DNA of 64,000 nucleotides from DASYLJ01 sp964432595. Its GTDB lineage: Bacteria; Desulfobacterota; Binatia; DP-6. The position numbers and the translations under genes are program-made. Below the pieces are notes generated by a model. The model was not told where the DNA came from. It worked only from the letters and a program-made list of their open reading frames with translations, and did no database searches. Location of the stretch: contig CAYSOF010000011.1 in the NCBI GenBank assembly GCA_964432595.1, positions 124,001 to 188,000 of the forward strand. The letters are read 5' to 3'. Positions 1 to 8,156 of this stretch are shown piece by piece; positions within the stretch are counted from its first letter, which is position 1, and every line of letters starts with the position of its first letter.

Positions 1-719
1 GCGTCGTCGTCGGACTCGACGTCGCAGTTCGTGATGCGCACCCGCCGGCAGCAATCCGCGTCGATGCCGTCGCTGTATGCGGTCCGGATGACGACGCCGT
101 CGACGACGACGTCGTCGCAGCCGCCGAGGCTCACGCAATAGTTCGGCGAATGCACGATCGTGATGTCCCGCACGGTCACGAAGCGGCATCCCTTGAGCGC
201 GATCGGCTTCGGGCCGAATCGCTGCCGCCGGTTCATGTCGATCGTCCCCGCGCCGCCGATCGTGATGCGCTCCGCATTCCGGCCGACGAGGAGCGCGTGC
301 GCGAAGTCGATCGTTTCGCGGTCGGAGTCGGTGTCCCACGGGACCTCGTCGTGAGGCGCGAAGTCGTCGTCGTCGCGGCTCGCGACGAGGACGCAGGCCG
401 CGGCCAGCTCGATCGCGACGTCGCTGTGCAGGCGCAACGTCCCGCTGAGCCAGCGCCCGGGGGGCAGGAGCACCACGCCGCCGCCCGCGTCGCGGCTCGC
501 GTCGATGGCGTGTTGGATCGCGCACGTGTCTTTCGTGCGGCCGTCACCCACCGCGCCGAAGTCGCGCACGTCGAAGGACGGCGGCGGTGCGGTGCCGGCC
601 CAGGCGACCGACCCGCCGGCGATGCTCGTCGCCGCGAGCATGGACGTGCGGAGAAAGCTCCGCCGCGACACCGTTCCGGCTCGAATCGCATCAGGCCAGT
701 CCGACGAAGCACGTCGCAT
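1..719 (-). CDS. Exported GH28 polygalacturonase-like glycosidase, 3' end cut by window edge
   Basis: About 239 residues are visible from an ATG at 719; the rest lies beyond base 1. The N-terminus has a twin-arginine-type signal (SRRSFLR at about residues 19-24, followed by an Ala/Gly/Ser-rich hydrophobic stretch), so export as a folded protein is likely. Residues 49-65 read FDVRDFGAVGDGRTKDT, the hallmark start of the GH28/pectate-lyase right-handed beta-helix. Near the cut end come YSDGID and a later Asp run, matching the NTDGID and DD catalytic Asp motifs of GH28. The expected role is hydrolysis of polygalacturonan or a related uronic-acid polymer in the periplasm or outside. It is transcribed away from the sigma-54-type regulator at 1022. 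The substrate is inferred from the family only. Confidence 0.8.
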   Translation of the reverse strand, partial: MRRASSDWPDAIRAGTVSRRSFLRTSMLAATSIAGGSVAWAGTAPPPSFDVRDFGAVGDGRTKDTCAIQHAIDASRDAGGGVVLLPPGRWLSGTLRLHSDVAIELAAACVLVASRDDDDFAPHDEVPWDTDSDRETIDFAHALLVGRNAERITIGGAGTIDMNRRQRFGPKPIALKGCRFVTVRDITIVHSPNYCVSLGGCDDVVVDGVVIRTAYSDGIDADCCRRVRITNCDVESDDD

Positions 720-1021
720 CGACGGCGGCGATCCTACTCCCCTCCAGGCCGCCCGTGGGAAAAATCGACGTCGGGTTCGTTCCGGGACGCATGGCGCCCG
801 CCGTGGCTCGCGACACTGCCACATCGCCATTGCCCACTCGTCCGCGCGCGGCCTGCGATCGCGCACCGCTGCCAGATCGCCGGCACCGGCAGGCGAGACG
901 CCTCACGATCTCGAAAGATTTCCGTTGACACCGGCCCGCCGCCGCGACTACGGACTACGCGCATCCGCGCAGCGAGCGCGCGGAGACTCACGTCGAAAGT
1001 TGCAGGAAGGTCGGTTCACGG
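720..1021. other. Divergent intergenic region between GH28 gene and regulator
   Basis: No credible gene lies here; the open frames are shadows of high-GC sequence. It must hold the promoters of both divergent genes. A TTGACA hexamer at 925-930 is the best match seen and points toward the regulator. On the other strand an AGG-GGA run lies about 18 bases before the GH28 start, too far for an ideal Shine-Dalgarno. Confidence 0.5.
925..954 (+). promoter_or_regulatory. Candidate promoter of the sigma-54-type regulator
   Basis: A perfect -35 hexamer TTGACA (925-930) is followed after 18 bases by a weak -10-like TACGGA (949-954). The regulator starts at 1022 behind an AGGAAGG ribosome-binding site at about 1004-1010. 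The -10 is poor, so this is tentative. Confidence 0.35.
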
Positions 1022-2476
1022 ATGAGCCAGGTGGGGGCGTCCGGGCGGCGGCGTGCGAACGTCGTCTTGTTGTGCAGCGATCCGAAGGCACCGCGCATCG
1101 TCGCGGCGCACCAGGTCCTGCGGGAGCTGGCGGACACGACGGTCGCGACGGGCGACGACGCCGCCGCGGCGATCGCCGGCGCCGACGCGGACCTCGTCAT
1201 CGCGGACGAATGGCTCGGCACGCGCGACGGCCGCACGCTGCTCGCCTGGGCCTGCCAGACCGGGGCGGCCGCCGTCGGCATCCTGCTGGCGAGCTCGCCG
1301 GCGAGCGCGGCGGCGGCGGAGCACGACGGGCTCATCCTGCTGCCGAAGCTCGTCGACCCCGAGACGCTGCGCACGGTGTGCACGCTGGCGCTCGAGTCCG
1401 CGGCCCTTCGCCAACGCATGCGCCGCTTCGAGCTGGAGCACGGCGTGCGACGGCCGCCGTTGCCGCACCCGGCGCCCGATCCGCCGGCGCTCGACGGGCT
1501 CGAGCGCTACGAGCGCCTGCTCTATCGCAGCGACGCGATGCGCCTGCTGGTGAAGACGCTGCGCGACCTCGAGGCGAGCGAGGTCTCGGTGCTCGTCCAG
1601 GGCGAGACCGGCACCGGCAAGGAGCTCGTCGCCCGCGCCATCCACGCGCGCAGCCGGCGCCGCGAGGGGCCGTTCGTGCCGATCAACCTCGGCGCGATCC
1701 CCGACGGGCTGCGGGAGAGCGAGCTCTTCGGACACGTGCGCGGCGCGTTCACGGGCGCGATGACCACGCGCGGCGGCCTCTTCCTCGGCGCCGACGGGGG
1801 CACCCTCTTCCTCGACGAGGTCGGCGAGGCGAGCGCCCCGCTGCAGGTGGCGCTGCTCCGCGTGCTCGAGGAAGCCACCATCACGCCGGTCGGCGCCGAC
1901 CGGCCGCGACGGATCGATGTCCGCGTCGTCTCCGCCACGAACCAGAACCTGCCCCAGCTCCTGCGCGACGGGCGCTTCCGCCGCGACCTGTACTACCGCT
2001 TGAACGTGTATCCGGTGCGCCTGCCCCCGCTGCGCGACCGCATCGACGACGTCCTCCCCCTCGCGATGCACTTCCTCGCCCGCGCGTCGCGCGGGCTCGG
2101 CCGCGACCCGGCGACGATCACGCCGGAGGCGCGCGCAGCCCTCGAGGCGCACCCCTGGGAGGGCAACGTGCGCGAGCTCCGCAGCGTGATGGAGCGCGCG
2201 GCGCTCGTCTGCACCGGCGGCCGCGTGCAGGCGTGCGACCTCCTCTTCGCCGACGACAGCGACGCGTCGCCGGCGCAACCGGTGGACGCGCTCCCCGTCC
2301 AGAACGGCGCCACGTTGCGCGAGATGGAGCGTCAGATCCTGCTCCGCACGCTGGCGCTCGCGGAAGGCAACCGCAGCCAGGCCGCGCGCATCCTCGGCCT
2401 GCACGAGAGCACGCTGCGCTTCCGGTTGCGGCGGGCCGGCATCGTGCCGCCGCCGAAGCGCGCGTCGAACTCGTAG
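1022..2476 (+). CDS. Sigma-54-dependent response regulator (REC-AAA+-Fis)
   Basis: A 484-residue NtrC-family activator. Residues about 13-120 form a divergent receiver: Asp62 sits at the phosphoacceptor position (VIADEWLG) and Lys109 at the conserved Lys. The AAA+ domain follows, with Walker A GETGTGKE at 194-201, the sigma-54-contacting GAFTGA loop at 241-246 and Walker B LFLDE at 262-266. A Fis-type helix-turn-helix closes the protein (about 430-475, with NRSQAARILGLHESTLR). It should open promoters bound by sigma-54 RNA polymerase after activation. No histidine kinase is adjacent. The divergent GH28 gene is a possible target, but no correctly spaced -24/-12 site was found between them. AGGAAGG precedes the ATG. 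Confidence 0.9.
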   Translation: MSQVGASGRRRANVVLLCSDPKAPRIVAAHQVLRELADTTVATGDDAAAAIAGADADLVIADEWLGTRDGRTLLAWACQTGAAAVGILLASSPASAAAAEHDGLILLPKLVDPETLRTVCTLALESAALRQRMRRFELEHGVRRPPLPHPAPDPPALDGLERYERLLYRSDAMRLLVKTLRDLEASEVSVLVQGETGTGKELVARAIHARSRRREGPFVPINLGAIPDGLRESELFGHVRGAFTGAMTTRGGLFLGADGGTLFLDEVGEASAPLQVALLRVLEEATITPVGADRPRRIDVRVVSATNQNLPQLLRDGRFRRDLYYRLNVYPVRLPPLRDRIDDVLPLAMHFLARASRGLGRDPATITPEARAALEAHPWEGNVRELRSVMERAALVCTGGRVQACDLLFADDSDASPAQPVDALPVQNGATLREMERQILLRTLALAEGNRSQAARILGLHESTLRFRLRRAGIVPPPKRASNS

Positions 2477-2645
2477 CCGGTCGCGAGCCTCGTAACCCGC
2501 TCCGAGGTCTTCACGAGCGCCCGCGGGCGCCTCCACGGGAAACCGTGCTCCGCGCGCCGGCATGCGACGTGCTCCGTCGTCATCAGCCGAACGGCCCCGG
2601 GGGCCGTCCATAACCCACGGCAGGAAACGACGAGGAGTGACGACG

Positions 2646-3809
<1,164 letters not shown>

Positions 3810-3813
3810 CGGC

Positions 3814-3851
3814 GGCGAGCCGGGTCGTGTTCCTGCACGGCCCGGCTCGCC
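3814..3851 (+). terminator. Hairpin after ftsZ
   Basis: Eleven-base arms GGCGAGCCGGG (3814-3824) and CCCGGCTCGCC (3841-3851) pair perfectly. The interior CGTG/CACG (3826-3829, 3836-3839) extends the stem. It lies 5 bases after the ftsZ stop. There is no long T tract, so it may slow polymerase or protect the mRNA 3' end instead of acting as a simple intrinsic terminator. Confidence 0.6.
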
Positions 3852-3902
3852 TCGCCGGCGCGATTTGACGCCGTCCCGACGCGTGCGCTACGCGCTGCGC
3901 GC

Positions 3903-4904
3903 GTGCCGCGTTGGCTCTCCTTCGCCCTGCCCTACGTCCTCGTCGTCGTGACCGCGGGCGGAGTCGGGCTGTATGCGTGGTGGCCCGAGGCGCTCGCGGC
4001 GGGACGTGAGACCTACTGGCATCGGCGCGACCTGAGCGGGCCGGCGGAGCGGCTCCCGCCGAATCCGCGTCGCGTGGCCTGGCTCGGCGACTCGCACATC
4101 ATGGACGCGAAGGCGTACCCGTGGATCGTCGGGCGTCAGCTCGACGGCATCGACACCGTCGTGCGGGCGATCCCCGGGCTCGACGCCTTCGGCTACTACG
4201 TCGCGATCGATCGCGAGCTCGATCACCGCCGGCCGGCAGTGCTGGGCCTGGTGGCGCAGCTCAACACGCTGCAGCCGGGATACGGCAGGCCGGTTCCCGA
4301 TCTCGTGAGCGAGCTGCCGGCCGGCGAGCTGCCCCACGCGATGTCGCTGCCGCTGCACGAGATGGGTCTGACGATTCCGAAGGTGCTGCTCTTCCGCGCG
4401 CTGCGCTGGCCGTGGGTCGAGAACGTGTTCCTGGCGCTGGACGGCATCCGCCGCCTCGCGCGGGATGCGCTGTTCGGCGGCTGGCTGGGCCCGCTGCAGC
4501 TCCCGTCGCTCGTCGACTTCTCGGAGGCGCTCGAGGTCGTGAATGCGCCGCCGGCGATGCCGTTTTCCGCGCGGACCGCGAAGGTACGGTTCCTCACCGA
4601 GACGGTCCGGATGGCCAGCGAGCGCGGCGTCCGGGTGCTCGTCGTGCTGGAGCCGCTGCCGATCGATCAGCTGCGCAAGACCGGGCACTACGATCCCGCG
4701 CGCTTGGCGCCGCGCATCGCCGTGCTGCGCGCCGAGATCGAGCGCGCGGGCGGCACCCTCGTCGACCTGCACGACGTCATCGACGCCGACGGCTTCCTCG
4801 ACTTCGCCGGCCACCTGAACGACGCGGGCCACGCGGAGGTGGCGGATCGTCTCCGCGAGCCGCTCGCCCAGCTGATGGCCGACCCGCCCCGTGCTGTTCG
4901 ATAG
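3903..4904 (+). CDS. SGNH/GDSL-like membrane-anchored protein, partner of MBOAT
   Basis: A 333-residue protein from a GTG start at 3903. Residues 6-27 form one N-terminal membrane helix, so the rest is probably periplasmic. The block I motif LGDSH has Ser64 as nucleophile, and the C-terminal HLNDAGH (304-310) supplies the Asp307/His310 pair, as in AlgJ/AlgX/DltD-like acetyltransfer proteins. Its last 14 bases overlap the MBOAT gene, so the two are surely coupled. The inferred role is to receive acetyl groups delivered through the membrane by the MBOAT protein and place them on an extracellular glycan. The glycan is not identifiable, as no polymerase genes adjoin. Confidence 0.75.
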   Translation: MPRWLSFALPYVLVVVTAGGVGLYAWWPEALAAGRETYWHRRDLSGPAERLPPNPRRVAWLGDSHIMDAKAYPWIVGRQLDGIDTVVRAIPGLDAFGYYVAIDRELDHRRPAVLGLVAQLNTLQPGYGRPVPDLVSELPAGELPHAMSLPLHEMGLTIPKVLLFRALRWPWVENVFLALDGIRRLARDALFGGWLGPLQLPSLVDFSEALEVVNAPPAMPFSARTAKVRFLTETVRMASERGVRVLVVLEPLPIDQLRKTGHYDPARLAPRIAVLRAEIERAGGTLVDLHDVIDADGFLDFAGHLNDAGHAEVADRLREPLAQLMADPPRAVR

Positions 4905-6297
4905 CGTCGACTTCGTCGTCTTCCTGCTCTTGGTGCTCGCGCTGTACCACGGCGCGCTCCGCCACAGCAGCTGGACGACGCGCAAGGCGTTCCTCGTCGC
5001 GGTCTCGTTCCTGTTCTACATGTCGTGGAGCCCGCCGTTCGGCGGGCTCCTGCTCGGCTCGACGCTCGTCAACTTCGCCGTGGGGCTCGGTCTCGAGCGC
5101 ACCACGAATGCGACGCGCCGCCGGCTGCTGCTGGTCGCGAGCCTGGCCTTCAACCTCGGCATGCTCGGCTTCTTCAAGTACGGCACGTTCGTCAGCCAGA
5201 ACGTCGCGTGGCTCCTCGGCGGCGACGCGTGGCTCGTGGGCCTGATCCTGCCCGTCGGCATCTCGTTCTTCACGTTCGAGTCGCTGAGCTACACGATCAA
5301 CGTCTACCGTGGTGAGCGCGCATCGCGGAGCCTGCTCGACTTCGCGTTGTTCCTGTCGTTCTTCCCGCACCTCGTCGCCGGGCCGATCGTCCGTCCGCGC
5401 GCGTTCCTGCCGCAGCTGCTCGTCCCACCGCACGTCGATCGGCAGACCGTCGAGCTGGCGCTGGCACGCATCGCGCAGGGGCTCATCAAGAAGGTCGTGC
5501 TGGCGGATACGCTCGGGCAGTACGTCGATCTGGTGTGGTCACGTCCGGGCATGCTGCCGGCGTCGGGCGGGTATCCGCTCGGCAACGTGGCGCTCGCGGC
5601 CTACGCGTACGCGTTCCAGATCTACTTCGACTTCTCGGGGTACACCGACATCGCGCTCGGGCTCGCGCGGTTGTTCGGCTTCACGCTGCCCGAGAACTTC
5701 GATCGTCCGTATCTCGCCGCGAACCCGCGCGAGTTCTGGCAGCGCTGGCACATCACGCTGTCGACGTGGCTTCGCGACTACCTGTACGTGCCGCTCGGCG
5801 GGAATCGGCATGGAACGGCGCGCACGTATCTGAATCTCTTCATCACGATGCTGCTCGGCGGGCTGTGGCACGGGCCGGCGTGGGGGTTCGTCCTGTGGGG
5901 CGGGTATCACGGCGTGCTGCTCGTGGTGCATCGGTGGTGGACGGCTGGACGGCCGGCGCGGGCGCTCACCGGGGTGCGGCACGTACTGGCGTGCGTCGTG
6001 ACCTTCCATCTCGTCACGCTCGGGTGGGTGCTGTTCCGGATGCCGTCGGCGGTCGACGGGTGGCGCTTCATGCTCGGCGGCGGGCAGCTCGGGTACGAGC
6101 CGTCGCGCGCGGGGAGCGTGGCGATCGTCGCACTGGCGATTGGGGTCGCCGCGCACCTCGGGCCGCCGGCTGCGCGGCTGCGGGAGCGGTTCGTCGCACT
6201 GCCGCCAGCGGTGCAAGGGACGGTGTACGGGGTTGCGACGGTGATCGGGTTCGTCGTCGCGCCGCCGGGGGCGCGGTTCATCTACTTCCAGTTCTGA
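4891..6297 (+). CDS. MBOAT family O-acyltransferase (AlgI-like)
   Basis: A 468-residue polytopic membrane protein with a GTG start inside the end of the upstream gene. The characteristic late segment WHGPAWGFVLWGGYHG places the conserved MBOAT histidines at His327 and His340. The preceding REFWQRWHITLSTWLRDYLY region is also typical of AlgI/DltB-like proteins. It should move acyl groups, usually acetyl, from cytoplasmic donors across the membrane to a polysaccharide or wall acceptor, with the SGNH protein as periplasmic partner. Length agrees with AlgI-like members. Confidence 0.9.
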   Translation: MLFDSVDFVVFLLLVLALYHGALRHSSWTTRKAFLVAVSFLFYMSWSPPFGGLLLGSTLVNFAVGLGLERTTNATRRRLLLVASLAFNLGMLGFFKYGTFVSQNVAWLLGGDAWLVGLILPVGISFFTFESLSYTINVYRGERASRSLLDFALFLSFFPHLVAGPIVRPRAFLPQLLVPPHVDRQTVELALARIAQGLIKKVVLADTLGQYVDLVWSRPGMLPASGGYPLGNVALAAYAYAFQIYFDFSGYTDIALGLARLFGFTLPENFDRPYLAANPREFWQRWHITLSTWLRDYLYVPLGGNRHGTARTYLNLFITMLLGGLWHGPAWGFVLWGGYHGVLLVVHRWWTAGRPARALTGVRHVLACVVTFHLVTLGWVLFRMPSAVDGWRFMLGGGQLGYEPSRAGSVAIVALAIGVAAHLGPPAARLRERFVALPPAVQGTVYGVATVIGFVVAPPGARFIYFQF

Positions 6298-6423
6298 GGC
6301 CTGATTGCGCTCGCCGATCGGAGCGCGTAGGGGTCGAGGTCTCTTCGCGTCGCTCGTGCGCGCGGTCGGCACGTCGAACGTCGCATGCCGGTTTCTCGCC
6401 CTGGCAGCGGAATCACCCCAAAC

Positions 6424-6445
6424 GGACCCCCTCGGGTCCAAAGGA
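6424..6445 (+). promoter_or_regulatory. Hairpin abutting the ribosome-binding site of the RRM gene
   Basis: GGACCC (6424-6429), loop CCTC, GGGTCC (6434-6439) form a perfect 6-bp hairpin that ends one base before the Shine-Dalgarno AAGGA (6441-6445); the ATG is at 6453. A stem touching the ribosome-binding site could tune translation, for example with temperature, as is known for some bacterial RNA-binding proteins. This is inference from position only. Confidence 0.4.
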
Positions 6446-6452
6446 ACGTGCC

Positions 6453-6746
6453 ATGGGCCAGAAGCTCTTCGTCGGTAATCTTTCGTTCGACACCACCAGC
6501 AGCGATCTCGAGAGCCTGTTCGGCGAGATCGGGCAGTGCCAGTCGGCCTCGGTCATCACCGACCGCGACACCGGCCGCTCGCGCGGCTTCGGCTTCGTCG
6601 AGATGACGAGCAGCGGTGACGCGCAGGAGGCGATCCAGCGTCTCGACGGTCGCGAGGTCCAGGGCCGCGCCATCAACGTCAGCGTGGCCAAGGAGCGCAC
6701 CCCCCGTGCCGGCGGCTTCGGCGGCGGCGGCCGGCGGGGTTACTAG
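6453..6746 (+). CDS. Small RNA-binding protein with one RRM
   Basis: A 97-residue protein with a single RNA-recognition motif. RNP2 is LFVGNL (residues 5-10) and RNP1 is RGFGFVEM (44-51), with the aromatic residues that stack on RNA. A short Gly/Arg-rich tail (GGFGGGGRRGY) follows. Such proteins in bacteria and cyanobacteria bind single-stranded RNA and are often cold-induced. Its TAG stop overlaps the GTG of the next gene by one base, and that next protein also ends in a Gly/Arg tail, suggesting that the pair works together. Confidence 0.9.
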   Translation: MGQKLFVGNLSFDTTSSDLESLFGEIGQCQSASVITDRDTGRSRGFGFVEMTSSGDAQEAIQRLDGREVQGRAINVSVAKERTPRAGGFGGGGRRGY

Positions 6747-7102
6747 TGCGCGTTCGTGAGCTGACGGCGTCCCATCGTCAGCTCTTGGCCGATCTATCGG
6801 GTCGCATCTCCATGCGCCTCGAGTCGGTGTTCCTTGACGGAAGCGACGCCGACGGGCCCAACCTCGGCGTGTCGCTCACGGAGCGCGGGCGCAGCGTCGT
6901 CGTCGAGGTGCCGTTCGCCATGCTCGACGAGGCGTCGCGAGACCTGGCGGCACGCGAGGCGCTTCGTGTCCGTTTGAAGGCGCGGCGCGACCGCATGCTG
7001 TTCGTCGTCCCGCCGGCGCGCCTCCCGAAGCACATCGCGCCGCTCTCAGCCTACGGCGGCGGTCGCGACGACCGCCGGTTCGGCGGCCGCGGCCGGCGCT
7101 GA
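6746..7102 (+). CDS. Uncharacterised 118-residue protein with Arg/Gly tail
   Basis: A GTG start overlaps the stop of the RRM gene (TAGTG), implying translational coupling. I do not recognise the family. The body (1-100) looks like an alpha/beta domain: a leading Leu-rich helix, a strand segment GRSVVVEVPFAML, another helix and a final MLFVVPP strand. The C-terminus (about 102-118: GGGRDDRRFGGRGRR) is RG-rich like that of its neighbour and may bind RNA. The function is unknown. Confidence 0.7.
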   Translation: MRVRELTASHRQLLADLSGRISMRLESVFLDGSDADGPNLGVSLTERGRSVVVEVPFAMLDEASRDLAAREALRVRLKARRDRMLFVVPPARLPKHIAPLSAYGGGRDDRRFGGRGRR

Positions 7103-7197
7103 GCCGCCGCCAGCGGACTCACGCACCGAAAGGGACGCGCGTGGCCATCCGGTGAGGCTGGTCACGCGCGTCGGCTCGACACCGGTCGAGGAGAAAG

Positions 7198-7550
7198 TGG
7201 AGGCGGGGGGAATCGAACCCCCGTCCGAAAGCGCTTCCGCGGACGCGTCTACGAGCGTAGCCTGTATTTTATTGTCGCCGCGGTCGCTCCCACAGGCAGG
7301 ATCTCGCGCGGCCAGCCGGCGGAAAAATCTCGGCCCCCCACCCCACCGGCGCGATGGGGGGCCCAGCCCGAGTAAATGACGCTTCCTTCGGCCTTACGGG
7401 CGCGGGCCGGGGAAGCGTGGTCACCTAATTAGGCGGCCAGTGCGTAGTTGTTGTCTGCAGTTAAGCAGTCCAGGCCTTTTTGACGAGGTGACCAGGAACC
7501 CCGGCTCGCAACGTTCGTTTCCGCACCCCCGTCGAAACCAGATCGCCCCC
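7198..7550 (-). ncRNA. ssrA: tmRNA (transfer-messenger RNA)
   Basis: The 5' end GGGGGCG (7550-7544) pairs with CGCCTCC (7205-7199) to give a seven-pair acceptor stem with one G.U. The T-arm GTTCGATTCC is intact. The discriminator is A7198 and CCA is not encoded. After the resume point a short frame (7458-7429) encodes the tag ADNNYALAA followed by TAA, ending in the usual ALAA degron. Length is about 353 nt, normal for one-piece tmRNA. It rescues stalled ribosomes together with SmpB, encoded at 15671-16144. Confidence 0.95.
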
Positions 7551-7571
7551 AAACCAACGGTTGCCTTCGCG

Positions 7572-7600
7572 ACTATAAGGACGCTCCCCCCGAGCCGCAA
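7572..7600 (-). promoter_or_regulatory. Sigma-70-type promoter of tmRNA
   Basis: Read on the minus strand, TTGCGG (7600-7595) and TATAGT (7577-7572) are separated by exactly 17 bases. Transcription would begin near 7565, leaving a leader of about 15 nt to be trimmed, presumably by RNase P, to the mature 5' end at 7550. Confidence 0.65.
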
Positions 7601-7653
7601 CCCGACTAGCCCGATGCCTCCCGGCTGCTACGCTCCCATCGAAGGAGCGCACC

Positions 7654-7962
7654 ATGCATCGTCATCCAATCGTCGTCCTCGCCGGCGTCATGTTCCTCAC
7701 CGCGCCGGCGCTCGCCCAGCGCACCATCGAACAGCGCATGGACCGTCAGCAAGAGCGGCTCGACAACGGCGCCGACAGCGGCCAGCTGACGCCGAAAGAA
7801 GAGCAGAAGATCGAGAACCGCCACGAGAACATCGAAGAGAAGCGCGACGCCGCGCGCGCCGACGGCCGCGTCACCAAGCAGGAAGCGCAGAAGATCCGCC
7901 GCGCCGAGGACCGCACCGGCAAGATGATCCGCCGCGAGCGGCACGACGACCAGCGCGACTGA
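7654..7962 (+). CDS. Small secreted charged protein
   Basis: A 102-residue protein. Residues 1-21 are a Sec signal peptide ending in ALA-Q. The mature part is almost wholly charged helix and contains two related units (SGQLTPKEEQKIENRHENI and DGRVTKQEAQKIRRAEDR) with an Asp/Gly turn before each helix. Small periplasmic proteins of this kind are common in proteobacteria and have no settled function. A GAAGGAG ribosome-binding site precedes the ATG. Confidence 0.75.
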   Translation: MHRHPIVVLAGVMFLTAPALAQRTIEQRMDRQQERLDNGADSGQLTPKEEQKIENRHENIEEKRDAARADGRVTKQEAQKIRRAEDRTGKMIRRERHDDQRD

Positions 7963-8156
7963 ACGCCGACCTCTCCCGCCCTACCCGCGCAAAGGCCTTG
8001 GCACCCCCGACCCGCTGAAACGGACCAGTAGCAGTTTACCCTCGTTTCTCGACGGTTCAGGTAGTATCTCTCCCCTTCCGGCCCCCCGGCCGGCGAGACT
8101 ATCGACGTTCGTCCGTCCAGCCTTGGGGACCCGTCAACGGGGAGATGACCGACGCC

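Noticed and set aside
804..822. TGGCTCG...CTGCC resembling a sigma-54 -24/-12 promoter near the sigma-54 regulator
   Set aside because: The GG to GC spacing is 11 and not 10 on either strand, which sigma-54 does not tolerate.
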